Positions 1 through 7,288 of a DNA stretch of 9,241 nucleotides are shown piece by piece (the first letter of the stretch is position 1; the number at the start of each line of letters is the position of its first letter). Under the pieces are notes generated by a model, which searched no databases, was not told where the DNA came from, and worked only from the letters and a program-made list of their open reading frames with translations. The stretch lies in NCBI GenBank assembly GCA_016762995.1, contig JAESUT010000029.1, forward strand, positions 6,125 through 15,365, given 5' to 3'. The stretch is from Gammaproteobacteria bacterium. GTDB taxonomy: Bacteria; Pseudomonadota; Gammaproteobacteria; Pseudomonadales; Pseudohongiellaceae. The translations under genes were made by a program, and so were the position numbers.

Positions 1-2168
1 GCAACACTCTGTAGGAAATCTCTAGAGCTAGGATTAACCTGCCAGAAGCGATCTTCAAAGGCCTTCAGTGCGGTCCACTGCATAGTGAAACGCAACTGTT
101 GCTTGGCTGATAGGAAATAGTTTGTTTCCAGGCGCGGTGACCATTGATGCGATTCAAAGCTGGTGTAATTGCCATCGCCCTTGTGTACGAGTAGCGCCTC
201 CCTGTCGGTATAGTCTAATCTTAAGTCTGTGGAGAACCTATCGTTAGCGCGCCACACAATGCCCGCAGAGCCGCGTGTTCGAGCCGGCCCCAACGCATCC
301 TGATCTAGATTCAAATTTACGTTATAGGAAATCGATTCTGCGCGGTTCGTGCTATAACCGAAATTTGCACCCCACCTCCCTTCAACGCGAAAGTCGCCAG
401 TGCCTCTGCCTAAGCGATCATCGATGCGCTCTGGAAAATAGCGAAAGCTGTAATTGAATCTATTGTTATCGAGAAATGTATAGTTGCGATTAAAGAACAG
501 CCCCATCCTTACTGGCTGACCCTGCGTGTTCCATTGATTCGTGAAGAATATACTTGTTGAAAGTTCACGCAGCCCCGGTATATCCGATTCGGTTCTCGAG
601 TAGCTGTAATCCATGTTCATCTGATCGTTGCGTGTCAGAAACCCTAGATCGTTGATATCCAAAGTGTCGTCTATGTAGGTCGAGCGTAGAGTATGCTGTA
701 CACCCCGACGCGGGCGAAAGCTTACGTCAGCGAAGCCGCCGGTTCCCGTGACACCTTGCACGTCACTGTGCATAACCTGACCATCGATTACCCAGCGGTT
801 ATCTGCGGAAAAATAATGCGCATCTATCGAGTTAACAGTCGCCTCAATGTCGGGGTGGGAAATATCTGTACCCATCCAACCTAGAGAGCGCCGACCACCC
901 GCATCGGTATTTTCGTACAATACTCTCGCTATGGTGAAGTCTCGCCCCACGGCTTGCAGATTGATTCTCGTGCCGTCATCAAGAGTGCCGCGAATCTCTG
1001 TGTCGTCCTCGGAAGCAATTAATGCTCCGTAGCGCCAGTTGCCATTCTGGCCCGCAAGTTTAACCGCACCTAATAACTCTGTAGGTCGACTCAAGTCGGT
1101 TGCCAGCACATTTACATCATCAGGCACATCGACTATTGCCGAGCCACCTATGCGGCGCGTGTTGAGCAATGAGATTGGCCCACCTGGACCACCACGCCCA
1201 GAGGTGCGCGGCGATGTATTAAAAATATCTTGCCCTTCGAGGAAGAAGGAGCGCTTCTCCGGGAAAAACACTTCGAACGCGGTTAAATTGACCACCACAT
1301 CATCTGATTCCACATTGCCGAAGTCTGGATTCAGCGTGGCTGATAGAAGCGTATTAGTTGTGGGTCGCCAGAAAATCTCTGACCCAACTTTGAATTCCGT
1401 TTCATTCGAAATATTATCAACAACAGTCGAGGCAAATGGGTAGTACGTCAGTTGTCTACGAGGCTCGATATCTCTCAGCTCGTATTTTTCGAATGCAGAG
1501 AGGTATTGATTCACGGTCCGCGGTAATGCCGGATTTGACCAAGCTTCGCCGCCCAGATGACCCACTTGGCGCTCGAAATAGAAGCCTATCTGTCTTACAT
1601 CATCAACTTGCGGCAGAGGCATCATCGACCAAGGTACGAAATACTCGACGCTCCAACCATCATCCAATGCCTGCGTGCGGCCATTCCAAGAACCATCCCA
1701 CTGCAAGTTCATCTGCCGCTCAGGTAGTAATGAAGCATCGGTCATTGAATCGCCAAGATTAATACGCAGGAAATAGCCATACAGCCCACCGCCAGAAGCA
1801 TCAATTCCGACCACGAATCCATCGCGCTCTAAGCGCACATCTCTTGAGGTCATGCGCGCCACCAAAGTGTCCGCTGGCTGATAGTTTACTGAGGAGATGT
1901 AGATCCCACGCTCGGTGTAGAACATCCGAACATGCGTCTCGTAAGGGGTGTCCGCTAGCGTATCGGGGTCGATGACCCTCATGCCGTCAACGACGGGAAT
2001 ACTCTTCCAGATTGCCTCATCGACAAACCCATCCAGGTTGATATTTGCATCACTCTCATCAACCCGAGTGAGCTGAGGGAGCTGAGGGAGCGACTGCTGC
2101 GCTAGAAGAGGCCAGGAGAGCAATGTGAGTAACAGACAAAGACAGACGCGGGGATGGAACTTGGTCAT
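1..2168 (-). CDS. DUF5916 family outer-membrane protein with CBM9-like N-terminal domain (partial, 3' end outside window)
   Basis: The frame is open from an ATG at 2168 to the left edge, giving 722 complete codons, so the C-terminus is missing. Residues 1-23 form a signal peptide (positive start, leucine-rich core, LLA before QQ). Residues about 40-235 resemble a CBM9-like beta-sandwich, with the hallmark LDGFVDEAIW and the later DGWSVEYFVPW. Residues about 236 onward match the DUF5916 beta-barrel family: LNPDFGNVESD, then VNLTAFEVFFPEKRSFFLEG at 291-311, the strongest signature of the family. The rest is rich in alternating aromatic and polar strands, as expected of an outer-membrane barrel. 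Members are usually described only as outer-membrane proteins, possibly binding or moving carbohydrate or peptide; no activity can be read here. The Shine-Dalgarno is weak (CAGG about 8 bases upstream). A perfect 9-base tandem duplication at 2071-2088 encodes the LPQLPQ just after the signal peptide. The gene is separated from the upstream peptidase gene by 463 bases, so it is probably its own transcription unit. Confidence 0.88.
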   Translation of the reverse strand, partial: MTKFHPRVCLCLLLTLLSWPLLAQQSLPQLPQLTRVDESDANINLDGFVDEAIWKSIPVVDGMRVIDPDTLADTPYETHVRMFYTERGIYISSVNYQPADTLVARMTSRDVRLERDGFVVGIDASGGGLYGYFLRINLGDSMTDASLLPERQMNLQWDGSWNGRTQALDDGWSVEYFVPWSMMPLPQVDDVRQIGFYFERQVGHLGGEAWSNPALPRTVNQYLSAFEKYELRDIEPRRQLTYYPFASTVVDNISNETEFKVGSEIFWRPTTNTLLSATLNPDFGNVESDDVVVNLTAFEVFFPEKRSFFLEGQDIFNTSPRTSGRGGPGGPISLLNTRRIGGSAIVDVPDDVNVLATDLSRPTELLGAVKLAGQNGNWRYGALIASEDDTEIRGTLDDGTRINLQAVGRDFTIARVLYENTDAGGRRSLGWMGTDISHPDIEATVNSIDAHYFSADNRWVIDGQVMHSDVQGVTGTGGFADVSFRPRRGVQHTLRSTYIDDTLDINDLGFLTRNDQMNMDYSYSRTESDIPGLRELSTSIFFTNQWNTQGQPVRMGLFFNRNYTFLDNNRFNYSFRYFPERIDDRLGRGTGDFRVEGRWGANFGYSTNRAESISYNVNLNLDQDALGPARTRGSAGIVWRANDRFSTDLRLDYTDREALLVHKGDGNYTSFESHQWSPRLETNYFLSAKQQLRFTMQWTALKAFEDRFWQVNPSSRDFLQSV

Positions 2169-2237
2169 ATTTGTACCTGAGATTGGCCTTGTTTCACTGA
2201 GGCCTGCAATACCACGTAGAAGCATTGGTTCTTAGGT

Positions 2238-2255
2238 TCGCACTATATCGCACTA
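2238..2255 (-). promoter_or_regulatory. Phased direct repeat overlapping a candidate -10 element of the DUF5916 gene
   Basis: The 8-mer TCGCACTA occurs at 2238-2245 and again at 2248-2255, 10 bases apart, about one helical turn. On the minus strand this reads TAGTGCGA-TA-TAGTGCGA. It includes TATAGT (2247-2242), one mismatch from the sigma-70 -10 consensus. It would place transcription start near 2235 and a leader of about 67 bases before the ATG at 2168. The matching -35 is poor (GTAATT at about 17 bases), which would fit an activator-dependent promoter. The repeats are seen directly; the operator role is inference. Confidence 0.33.
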
Positions 2256-2451
2256 ATTTTTCTAAATTACTAAATAGAAACAAATAGTTACAAATTACTA
2301 TCAGCAACTAACAGACTAACCTTCGCGCTAGCCGTTAACGAAGGCTGCGCCTGCCATGTTTCGTCATTATTGACCTGTGATTTGCCTTTATTCAGCCCAT
2401 CGCTTGCCAGATTACTGCGCTGTAATACAGGCTAATCTACTGTCAATTGCT

Positions 2452-2457
2452 AAGGAG
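2452..2457 (+). promoter_or_regulatory. Shine-Dalgarno AAGGAG deciding a GTG start
   Basis: AAGGAG lies six bases before the GTG at 2464, an optimal spacing. The same frame is open from an ATG at 2377, but that codon has no comparable ribosome binding site, so the GTG is the preferred start of the small plus-strand gene. Confidence 0.5.
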
Positions 2458-2463
2458 TATCTG

Positions 2464-2613
2464 GTGAAATTTTTTAAGAAAACTCAAAATTGTCTATTCG
2501 TTGAGGAGGAGAGGTACAAATGGGCCGCAAAAAAATCTGGCATGAGTCGTCACCTAGTTACGGTATCCGTGTTCTGCCTGCTTGCAGCATTTCTCTTTAG
2601 TGCACTGCGCTAG
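2464..2613 (+). CDS. Candidate 49-residue single-pass membrane microprotein
   Basis: This is the only plausible plus-strand gene in the window, and I do not recognise its family. From the GTG the product begins MKFFKKTQNC, continues with a charged middle (EEERYKWAAKKSG) and ends in a hydrophobic stretch of about 18 residues (LVTVSVFCLLAAFLFSAL) with a final arginine. That layout suggests a tail-anchored, inner-membrane microprotein with a basic cytoplasmic N-terminus. Support comes from the AAGGAG site, its position in a true intergenic gap rather than opposite a gene, and a perfect hairpin straddling its stop. Against it are the short length, the non-ATG start and the lack of a clear promoter. 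A second short frame with its own purine-rich site starts at 2520 and overlaps it out of phase, so the region could be read differently or be non-coding. Confidence 0.38.
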   Translation: MKFFKKTQNCLFVEEERYKWAAKKSGMSRHLVTVSVFCLLAAFLFSALR

Positions 2614-2632
2614 CGAATACGAAGCGCAGTGC
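2602..2632. terminator. Perfect 10-bp inverted repeat between convergent genes, possible bidirectional terminator
   Basis: GCACTGCGCT at 2602-2611 is exactly complementary to AGCGCAGTGC at 2623-2632, with an 11-base loop. The stem covers the first base of the TAG stop of the small plus-strand gene (2611-2613) and the last base of the TAG stop of the minus-strand peptidase gene (2634-2632). It is strong and GC-rich, but neither side is followed by a T run, so it is not a textbook intrinsic terminator. It may instead act as a transcript 3'-end stabiliser shared by both converging messages. Confidence 0.45.
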
Positions 2633-5600
2633 TAACGCGCCTGTAGGACAGCCTCTACTGTGAGCAGCTGCGCATCCCGCTGAATATCTAAACGTACGGT
2701 GTCGCCGGGAGCCGATTCTCTCAGTAGGTTAGAATAGGCTTGCAGATCGGTCATGGCCTGCCCGTTGTAGTTAAGCAATATATCCCCGGCCTGTAGCCCG
2801 GCCTGCTCTGCAGCACCGCTTGGAGTAACATCGCTTATGCGTACTCCGGAACCTGAAAAAGCGAAGTCTGGCACAGTGCCCAGGCTCGCTGATCGCTCGC
2901 CGCTTGCACCAGCGGCTCTCGAACGCACTCTCACGGGAGAACTCGCAAGCGTCACACGCAGCGGCTCAGTATTGTCAGCAAGATAAATTACAGCCTCTTC
3001 TAACCAGAGCGCCACATCAGCCATGCCGGCCAGATCGAGCTTGTCTGCACTGTCACTCAACTGATGATAATCCTCATGCACACCGCCAAATAGATGAATG
3101 GCCGGTATGCCTGCATTGAGAAAGCTTACATGATCACTGCTAGCAATCGTGTTGGCAGGAAAGGTCGAATTTAGGCCGATGGTGAACCCAATGCCTTGTG
3201 CCATAAAAGGCCATTCATAGGCGCTATCGGTAGCGAATACCTGTAGGTCTCGCCCATTGAGACGTCCTACCGTATCTAGATTAATCATCGCGTAGAAGTC
3301 TCTAGACTCGAATCCACTGGGTGGGTTATCGACAAAATATTGAGAGCCTAATAAGCCAGACTCTTCCCCGCTGAATGCAACGAAAAGAATCGGTCTCTGT
3401 GGAGTGAATGCGCGCGCGAGCTGGCTCGCGACCTCAATCAACACGGCGATACCCGCGGCGTTGTCATCTGCACCGGGGAAATGACGGCCAGATTGTGTAT
3501 CGATCCCCAGGTGATCGTAGTGAGCGCCGATAATTACAGGCTCACCACTAAGCGAGCGATTTACACCCGGAATCATACCGACGATATTTGCCATCTTAAC
3601 ATTGCCCTTTCCCGCAACGCTTTGGCTCCATTCTTGATTGTAAGTTCCATTAAGCGTCTGTAGTCCAGCGGCTCGAAATTGCTCGGCAATGTATTGCGAA
3701 GCCAAATTGATACCGTCCGTCCCAAGCCCTCTTCCCTGAAATTCTGCAGAGCTTAACTCACTCGTGTGTTCTCTAAGCGGATCAATCATGTATTTCGAAG
3801 GAAGCACTGCAAGCGGTTCCTGCGCCGGTAAATTCTCGAAATCTACCGGTGTTTGAAGGTTCGGTTTGACCCATTGCATGGGTGAATCTGGGCTTGACCA
3901 GACCCCCTTCACATCGTTGGTAGGTTCATCTCCTAAGAAACTCAGATAGGAATATTTCCCATAGTGAGGCAACTTCTCAATCATTCCTGACATCGCTATT
4001 ATTTGGTCTACATCAATGAAGCCCAGGGCGAAATCTGAATTAGCTGGATGGCGAGTAACTAGCACGCTGCTTCTGTCTGCAAAATCCACATTGTCTCCAC
4101 CCATGAGAATCCCAGCTGGACTCGCCTCTACCCCATACAATTCACTTGCGGCGAATACAGATTGTGCGAACGGATTACCGCGTCCTAGTATCCATACCGA
4201 TCGATCTTGCGGTATTTCTTCAATGTCTTCTGCGTTCACAATTTGCGCATCGACACCCACGGCGAAAGACTCTGCCATCTTCACCCAATGTTGTCGGTTC
4301 GCTTGCGGCAATACAAAACTGATAGTCTCGGCGCCAAATAATTCGCCGATAGTGGGGGGCGTCTCTTCTCTATCTAATTCTCGAAACACATCAAAATAAG
4401 GATCGACTAATACGGCCCGCAATTGATCGTAGTTATCAGCCATCACGCCTTCAAGCCGTTGAGTGATATCGATGTCATAGATATCCGGAATATCACTTCC
4501 TTCATAATAGAGTGCAACTGGCACTCTAAGCACGTAAGGATCTTCTGGCTGAATTTGCGCAAACATAATTCGAGCACGATTCCCAATAACTTCTTCTACT
4601 GAGATAGTCAACTTTGGCGCGCCAGTTCGATCAACCCACTGGCTAAAGAAGCCATCAAGGTCCAATCCACTAAGCTCAGAAAAAAGCAGTGAGATATCTT
4701 CGAATGTCGCACGCTTGAACTTGTAATCCTCAAAGAACTGCCGCAGTCCTGCTACAAACAATTCATCACCAAGTTGAATTCGGAGCATGTGCCAAAGCAT
4801 AAGTGTCTTGCCATAGCCAATGGCTTGAGACGCCGCAGAATTACGTGAGGTAAACTGCGAGAGAGGAAAGTCCGCCCCATCGGCGACATAATTCTTGTAT
4901 CTCGCCAGCATTTCTTTCCGGTACTCATGCCCTAATCCATCCATTTCTCGAAACAGATGGTCGGCAAGATAAGCCGTTAGGCCCTCGCTCCAGTTTCCTG
5001 TCTCGTAGTCAGGATAGACTCCGTTGCCCCACCAATTATGCAGAATTTCATGGGGATAAGAGGACTCAAGTATGAAAGGAAAGCGAATCACCTGTTCACC
5101 AAGGAGCGTAAACGATGGCATTCCGTATCCGGTTTCCCAAAAATTTTCGATTAATGCGAATTTGCTATAGGGATATTCGCCTAGCAGCGGCTCATATAAC
5201 GCGAGGTAACGTCCTGTCGCATCCATGTATTTTGTTGCTAGGTCTTGATCGGCTGTTCTCAGGTAAGCGAGAACCTCCACGTCATCTGAGCGCTGTGAAT
5301 ATTCAGTAAAATTGGCCGCGATCAGATAAACCTCTTCCATGGGCTGATCGCTTCTCCAACCGTTGTCTCCAAGGCGATCACCTTGGCTAACTGCTGTCCA
5401 ACTGCTCGCTGAATTGACAAACTCTACCTGAATGTCGAAACTGATTAAGTCGCCGCCGAAATCTGCAACCCAAGCACTACCCTTGTTTAGATAGACACCC
5501 TGCTCACTGATTATGCCCGAGCTTTCGGCGAAGCTCTGCGCATATTCGCTGCTAGTCTGCGCGGCAGTATCGAAGATCGCGCCGCTATAAATGAGTACTA

Positions 5601-6000
5601 ACTGATTTGGGTTTCTGCGACCAGTACTGATGCTGTACGCGGTCGTCGCTGCAGCTAATCCGCCAGTATTGTTGATCCCCGATACATCTACTCGCGAGTC
5701 GGTTGCTAGGGCCTGTAGGCGTCTGAGATTATTGGTGATGCGAAGATTGCTGTTCAGCGAGAAATTTAGTGAGGAAACAAGCATCGAATCCGGAAAAGTA
5801 ACGGTGTCTTCTACGATGAGCGATTGATTCTGCGGATCGAGGATCACCTTAAGACTATGGTGGACAAGCGCGGGCTCACTTTCACTAGCATCGACAATCT
5901 GCGCCGCTACAGAACTCCCTAGCAATGAGAGTGCGCAGCACAAACTTAAACCGGCAGTGACCGTTCGATGCAACACGCTTAGTAGAATCCTGTTTGTCAT
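2632..6000 (-). CDS. Secreted double metallopeptidase: M1-like gluzincin + M28 peptidase + PDZ
   Basis: The product is 1122 residues. Residues 1-33 are a signal peptide (SVAA before Q), so it acts in the periplasm or outside. Residues about 45-465 form an M1-like metallopeptidase: HEILH at 317-321 gives zinc ligands H317 and H321 and catalytic E318, with E339 in NWSEG as third ligand. Y396 in GYGKT matches the catalytic tyrosine position. The aminopeptidase GxMEN motif is replaced by GYGMPSF (291-297), so classical aminopeptidase activity is doubtful. Residues about 545-735 are an unassigned segment. Residues about 740-1008 are an M28 domain with a full ligand set: H827 and D829 in AHYDH, D845 in GADDNAAG, E879/E880 in GEESGLLGS, D909 in NLDTVGR and H979 in DYHQLSD. 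Residues about 1045-1122 are a PDZ domain (GAAEQAGLQAGDILL). The gene starts 33 bases after the propeller gene and is probably last in its operon. The Shine-Dalgarno is weak. Substrate is unknown. Confidence 0.9.
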   Translation of the reverse strand: MTNRILLSVLHRTVTAGLSLCCALSLLGSSVAAQIVDASESEPALVHHSLKVILDPQNQSLIVEDTVTFPDSMLVSSLNFSLNSNLRITNNLRRLQALATDSRVDVSGINNTGGLAAATTAYSISTGRRNPNQLVLIYSGAIFDTAAQTSSEYAQSFAESSGIISEQGVYLNKGSAWVADFGGDLISFDIQVEFVNSASSWTAVSQGDRLGDNGWRSDQPMEEVYLIAANFTEYSQRSDDVEVLAYLRTADQDLATKYMDATGRYLALYEPLLGEYPYSKFALIENFWETGYGMPSFTLLGEQVIRFPFILESSYPHEILHNWWGNGVYPDYETGNWSEGLTAYLADHLFREMDGLGHEYRKEMLARYKNYVADGADFPLSQFTSRNSAASQAIGYGKTLMLWHMLRIQLGDELFVAGLRQFFEDYKFKRATFEDISLLFSELSGLDLDGFFSQWVDRTGAPKLTISVEEVIGNRARIMFAQIQPEDPYVLRVPVALYYEGSDIPDIYDIDITQRLEGVMADNYDQLRAVLVDPYFDVFRELDREETPPTIGELFGAETISFVLPQANRQHWVKMAESFAVGVDAQIVNAEDIEEIPQDRSVWILGRGNPFAQSVFAASELYGVEASPAGILMGGDNVDFADRSSVLVTRHPANSDFALGFIDVDQIIAMSGMIEKLPHYGKYSYLSFLGDEPTNDVKGVWSSPDSPMQWVKPNLQTPVDFENLPAQEPLAVLPSKYMIDPLREHTSELSSAEFQGRGLGTDGINLASQYIAEQFRAAGLQTLNGTYNQEWSQSVAGKGNVKMANIVGMIPGVNRSLSGEPVIIGAHYDHLGIDTQSGRHFPGADDNAAGIAVLIEVASQLARAFTPQRPILFVAFSGEESGLLGSQYFVDNPPSGFESRDFYAMINLDTVGRLNGRDLQVFATDSAYEWPFMAQGIGFTIGLNSTFPANTIASSDHVSFLNAGIPAIHLFGGVHEDYHQLSDSADKLDLAGMADVALWLEEAVIYLADNTEPLRVTLASSPVRVRSRAAGASGERSASLGTVPDFAFSGSGVRISDVTPSGAAEQAGLQAGDILLNYNGQAMTDLQAYSNLLRESAPGDTVRLDIQRDAQLLTVEAVLQAR

Positions 6001-6033
6001 TACATTCTTAGACTGTAAGTAGTTCGACTAGGA

Positions 6034-7230
6034 TTATAAACCCAACAATTCTAGAGCTATTGAGTGGTCCCAGTTTCCCATGTGAATTTGCGAGGTTCCA
6101 TCAGCGGTTCGTGTTGTACTCCAGGCCAGCTGGTCTCCACTGGGTGAGAACACCGGAAGAATGTCTGTGCCCGCAGTATTGGTTACACGAACTGGAGGAT
6201 TCGTACCGAGAGGATCTATCATGAACAGCTCAAAATTCGCATTCCCAAGAATATTACTGGAATAGATAATGTAATCACCGCTTGGGTGATAGTAGGGACC
6301 CCAGGAAACCATCGCATCTGCAGTCAATTGACGCTGATTACTTCCGTCGATATCCATAGTCCAAATCTCCGCACTGTTACCGTCTGGATTAAAACGACGC
6401 CAGACAATCTTGCTATTGTCTGGACTGAAGAAAGGGCCGCCATCGTAGCCAGGAGAATGTGTTATCTGTCTTACGTTCGAACCATCAGCATCCATGAGAT
6501 AGAGGTCCATGAAATACGAAGCATCGTCGTCAAATAATTTCTGCTCGGCCTGACTCAGCGTACGCTGATAGGCCTCTCGGTTTGATGCGAATAGAATCTG
6601 GCTACCATCTGCTGAATAGGAACCCTCCGCATCATAGCCATCTGTGTTGGTAAGATTGACTAGGTTGTTGCCGTTGCTGTCCGCTTGATAGATATCGTAG
6701 TGACGGTCGTAGTCCCAGCCATAGGGGCGGCTGATTCCGCTCTCGCGTATGGATATCTCCTCGGCCTGCTTAGCGCGCGCACCTGGGTCCTCATGTGTTG
6801 AGGAAAACATCACCTGATCCAAAGTCGGGTGAATCCATGAACAGGTAGTGAGTCCGATCCCGGGAGAAACTTTCTGTGAGCTGCCATCTGCTAGATTCAA
6901 GACATAGATCTGGTAGAAGGGATTGTCGCCAGCGGTCTCACTCTGGTAGATGAATTGATCGCCATCTGCACTGAAATAGCCCTCTCCAGAACGTAGACTG
7001 CCTTCTATTAATTGACGGGTATTTGAGAGTAGCTGGTCTTCATTGTTACTCTCCATTAAATTATTTGCAGATTCCGATACCGAGTAGCTCGCGGCAGCCA
7101 CGCCATCAGGTTGATTAGATGCACTCCCATCCTGAGGGGCAGCCATAACGGTAAACCCGAGATAGCCGGGTAAGGCTAAGCTAACCACGATCAGCGTCTT
7201 AATGAGCAGTTCTCGAGAGATGTTATTCAT
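6034..7230 (-). CDS. Secreted TolB-like PD40 beta-propeller protein
   Basis: The product is 398 residues with an N-terminal signal peptide (hydrophobic core about 9-28, cleavage likely after VMA at 30). After a low-complexity Ser/Asn/Gln linker (about 31-75) come six PD40/WD40-like blades: YFSADGDQFIYQSE (85-98), SWIHPTLDQVMFSST (131-145), YSADGSQILFASNRE (205-219), FFSPDNSKIVWRR (267-279), YYHPSGDYIIYSSN (313-326) and FSPSGDQLAWSTT (361-373). An insert after the second blade (HEDPGARAKQ, then YGWDYDRHYDIY) is characteristic of a subgroup of TolB-like proteins. It is not the Tol-Pal TolB itself: that protein has a distinct N-terminal domain and sits beside pal, neither of which is seen here. 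Propellers of this kind bind peptides or partner proteins and have no catalytic residues of their own. The gene lies 58 bases after the desulfhydrase gene and 33 before the double peptidase, so it may present substrate to, or dock with, that enzyme (inference). Confidence 0.85.
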   Translation of the reverse strand: MNNISRELLIKTLIVVSLALPGYLGFTVMAAPQDGSASNQPDGVAAASYSVSESANNLMESNNEDQLLSNTRQLIEGSLRSGEGYFSADGDQFIYQSETAGDNPFYQIYVLNLADGSSQKVSPGIGLTTCSWIHPTLDQVMFSSTHEDPGARAKQAEEISIRESGISRPYGWDYDRHYDIYQADSNGNNLVNLTNTDGYDAEGSYSADGSQILFASNREAYQRTLSQAEQKLFDDDASYFMDLYLMDADGSNVRQITHSPGYDGGPFFSPDNSKIVWRRFNPDGNSAEIWTMDIDGSNQRQLTADAMVSWGPYYHPSGDYIIYSSNILGNANFELFMIDPLGTNPPVRVTNTAGTDILPVFSPSGDQLAWSTTRTADGTSQIHMGNWDHSIALELLGL

Positions 7231-7288
7231 AGCAATGTCCAGTCTAGAAATTGAAACGTAGTTTTAACTATTTTCGGTCAGCTGCGCG

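Larger units (their letters stand above)
2169..2463. other. AT-rich intergenic region upstream of the DUF5916 gene
   Basis: No convincing gene is visible here. The part next to the DUF5916 gene (about 2235-2300) is AT-rich and probably holds its promoter. It contains the 9-mer AAATTACTA twice (2264-2272 and 2292-2300) and an 8-mer direct repeat listed separately. A 6-bp inverted repeat, CCTTCG (2320-2325) and CGAAGG (2339-2344), with a 13-base loop lies near the middle; it has no T tract. The plus-strand promoter of the small gene that follows must lie in 2345-2450, but no clean -35/-10 pair stands out. Confidence 0.5.

Noticed and set aside
1039..1443. 134-codon plus-strand open frame opposite the DUF5916 gene
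   Set aside because: It lies wholly antisense to a frame with clear family motifs, has no ribosome binding site and its composition is low in hydrophobic structure; it is a shadow frame. Other plus-strand frames at 275-1762 are the same.
2071..2088. Tandem AGCTGAGGG duplication
   Set aside because: It is a short in-frame duplication inside the DUF5916 coding sequence giving LPQLPQ; it does not disrupt the frame and has no evident regulatory meaning.
2313..2355. Integron attC-like site (CTAAC, later GTTAAC, with an imperfect stem between)
   Set aside because: GTTAACG does not fit the GTTRRRY core, the left core is also wrong, and there is no integrase or cassette array nearby.
4016..4399. 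127-codon plus-strand open frame opposite the peptidase gene
   Set aside because: It is antisense to the continuous double-peptidase frame and shows no recognisable motif or start signal. Plus-strand frames at 2904, 3481, 5115, 5630 and 6286 were set aside for the same reason.
6034..7230. Annotation as TolB of the Tol-Pal system
   Set aside because: Only the beta-propeller is shared; the TolB N-terminal domain and neighbouring tol/pal genes are absent, and the context is a peptidase operon.
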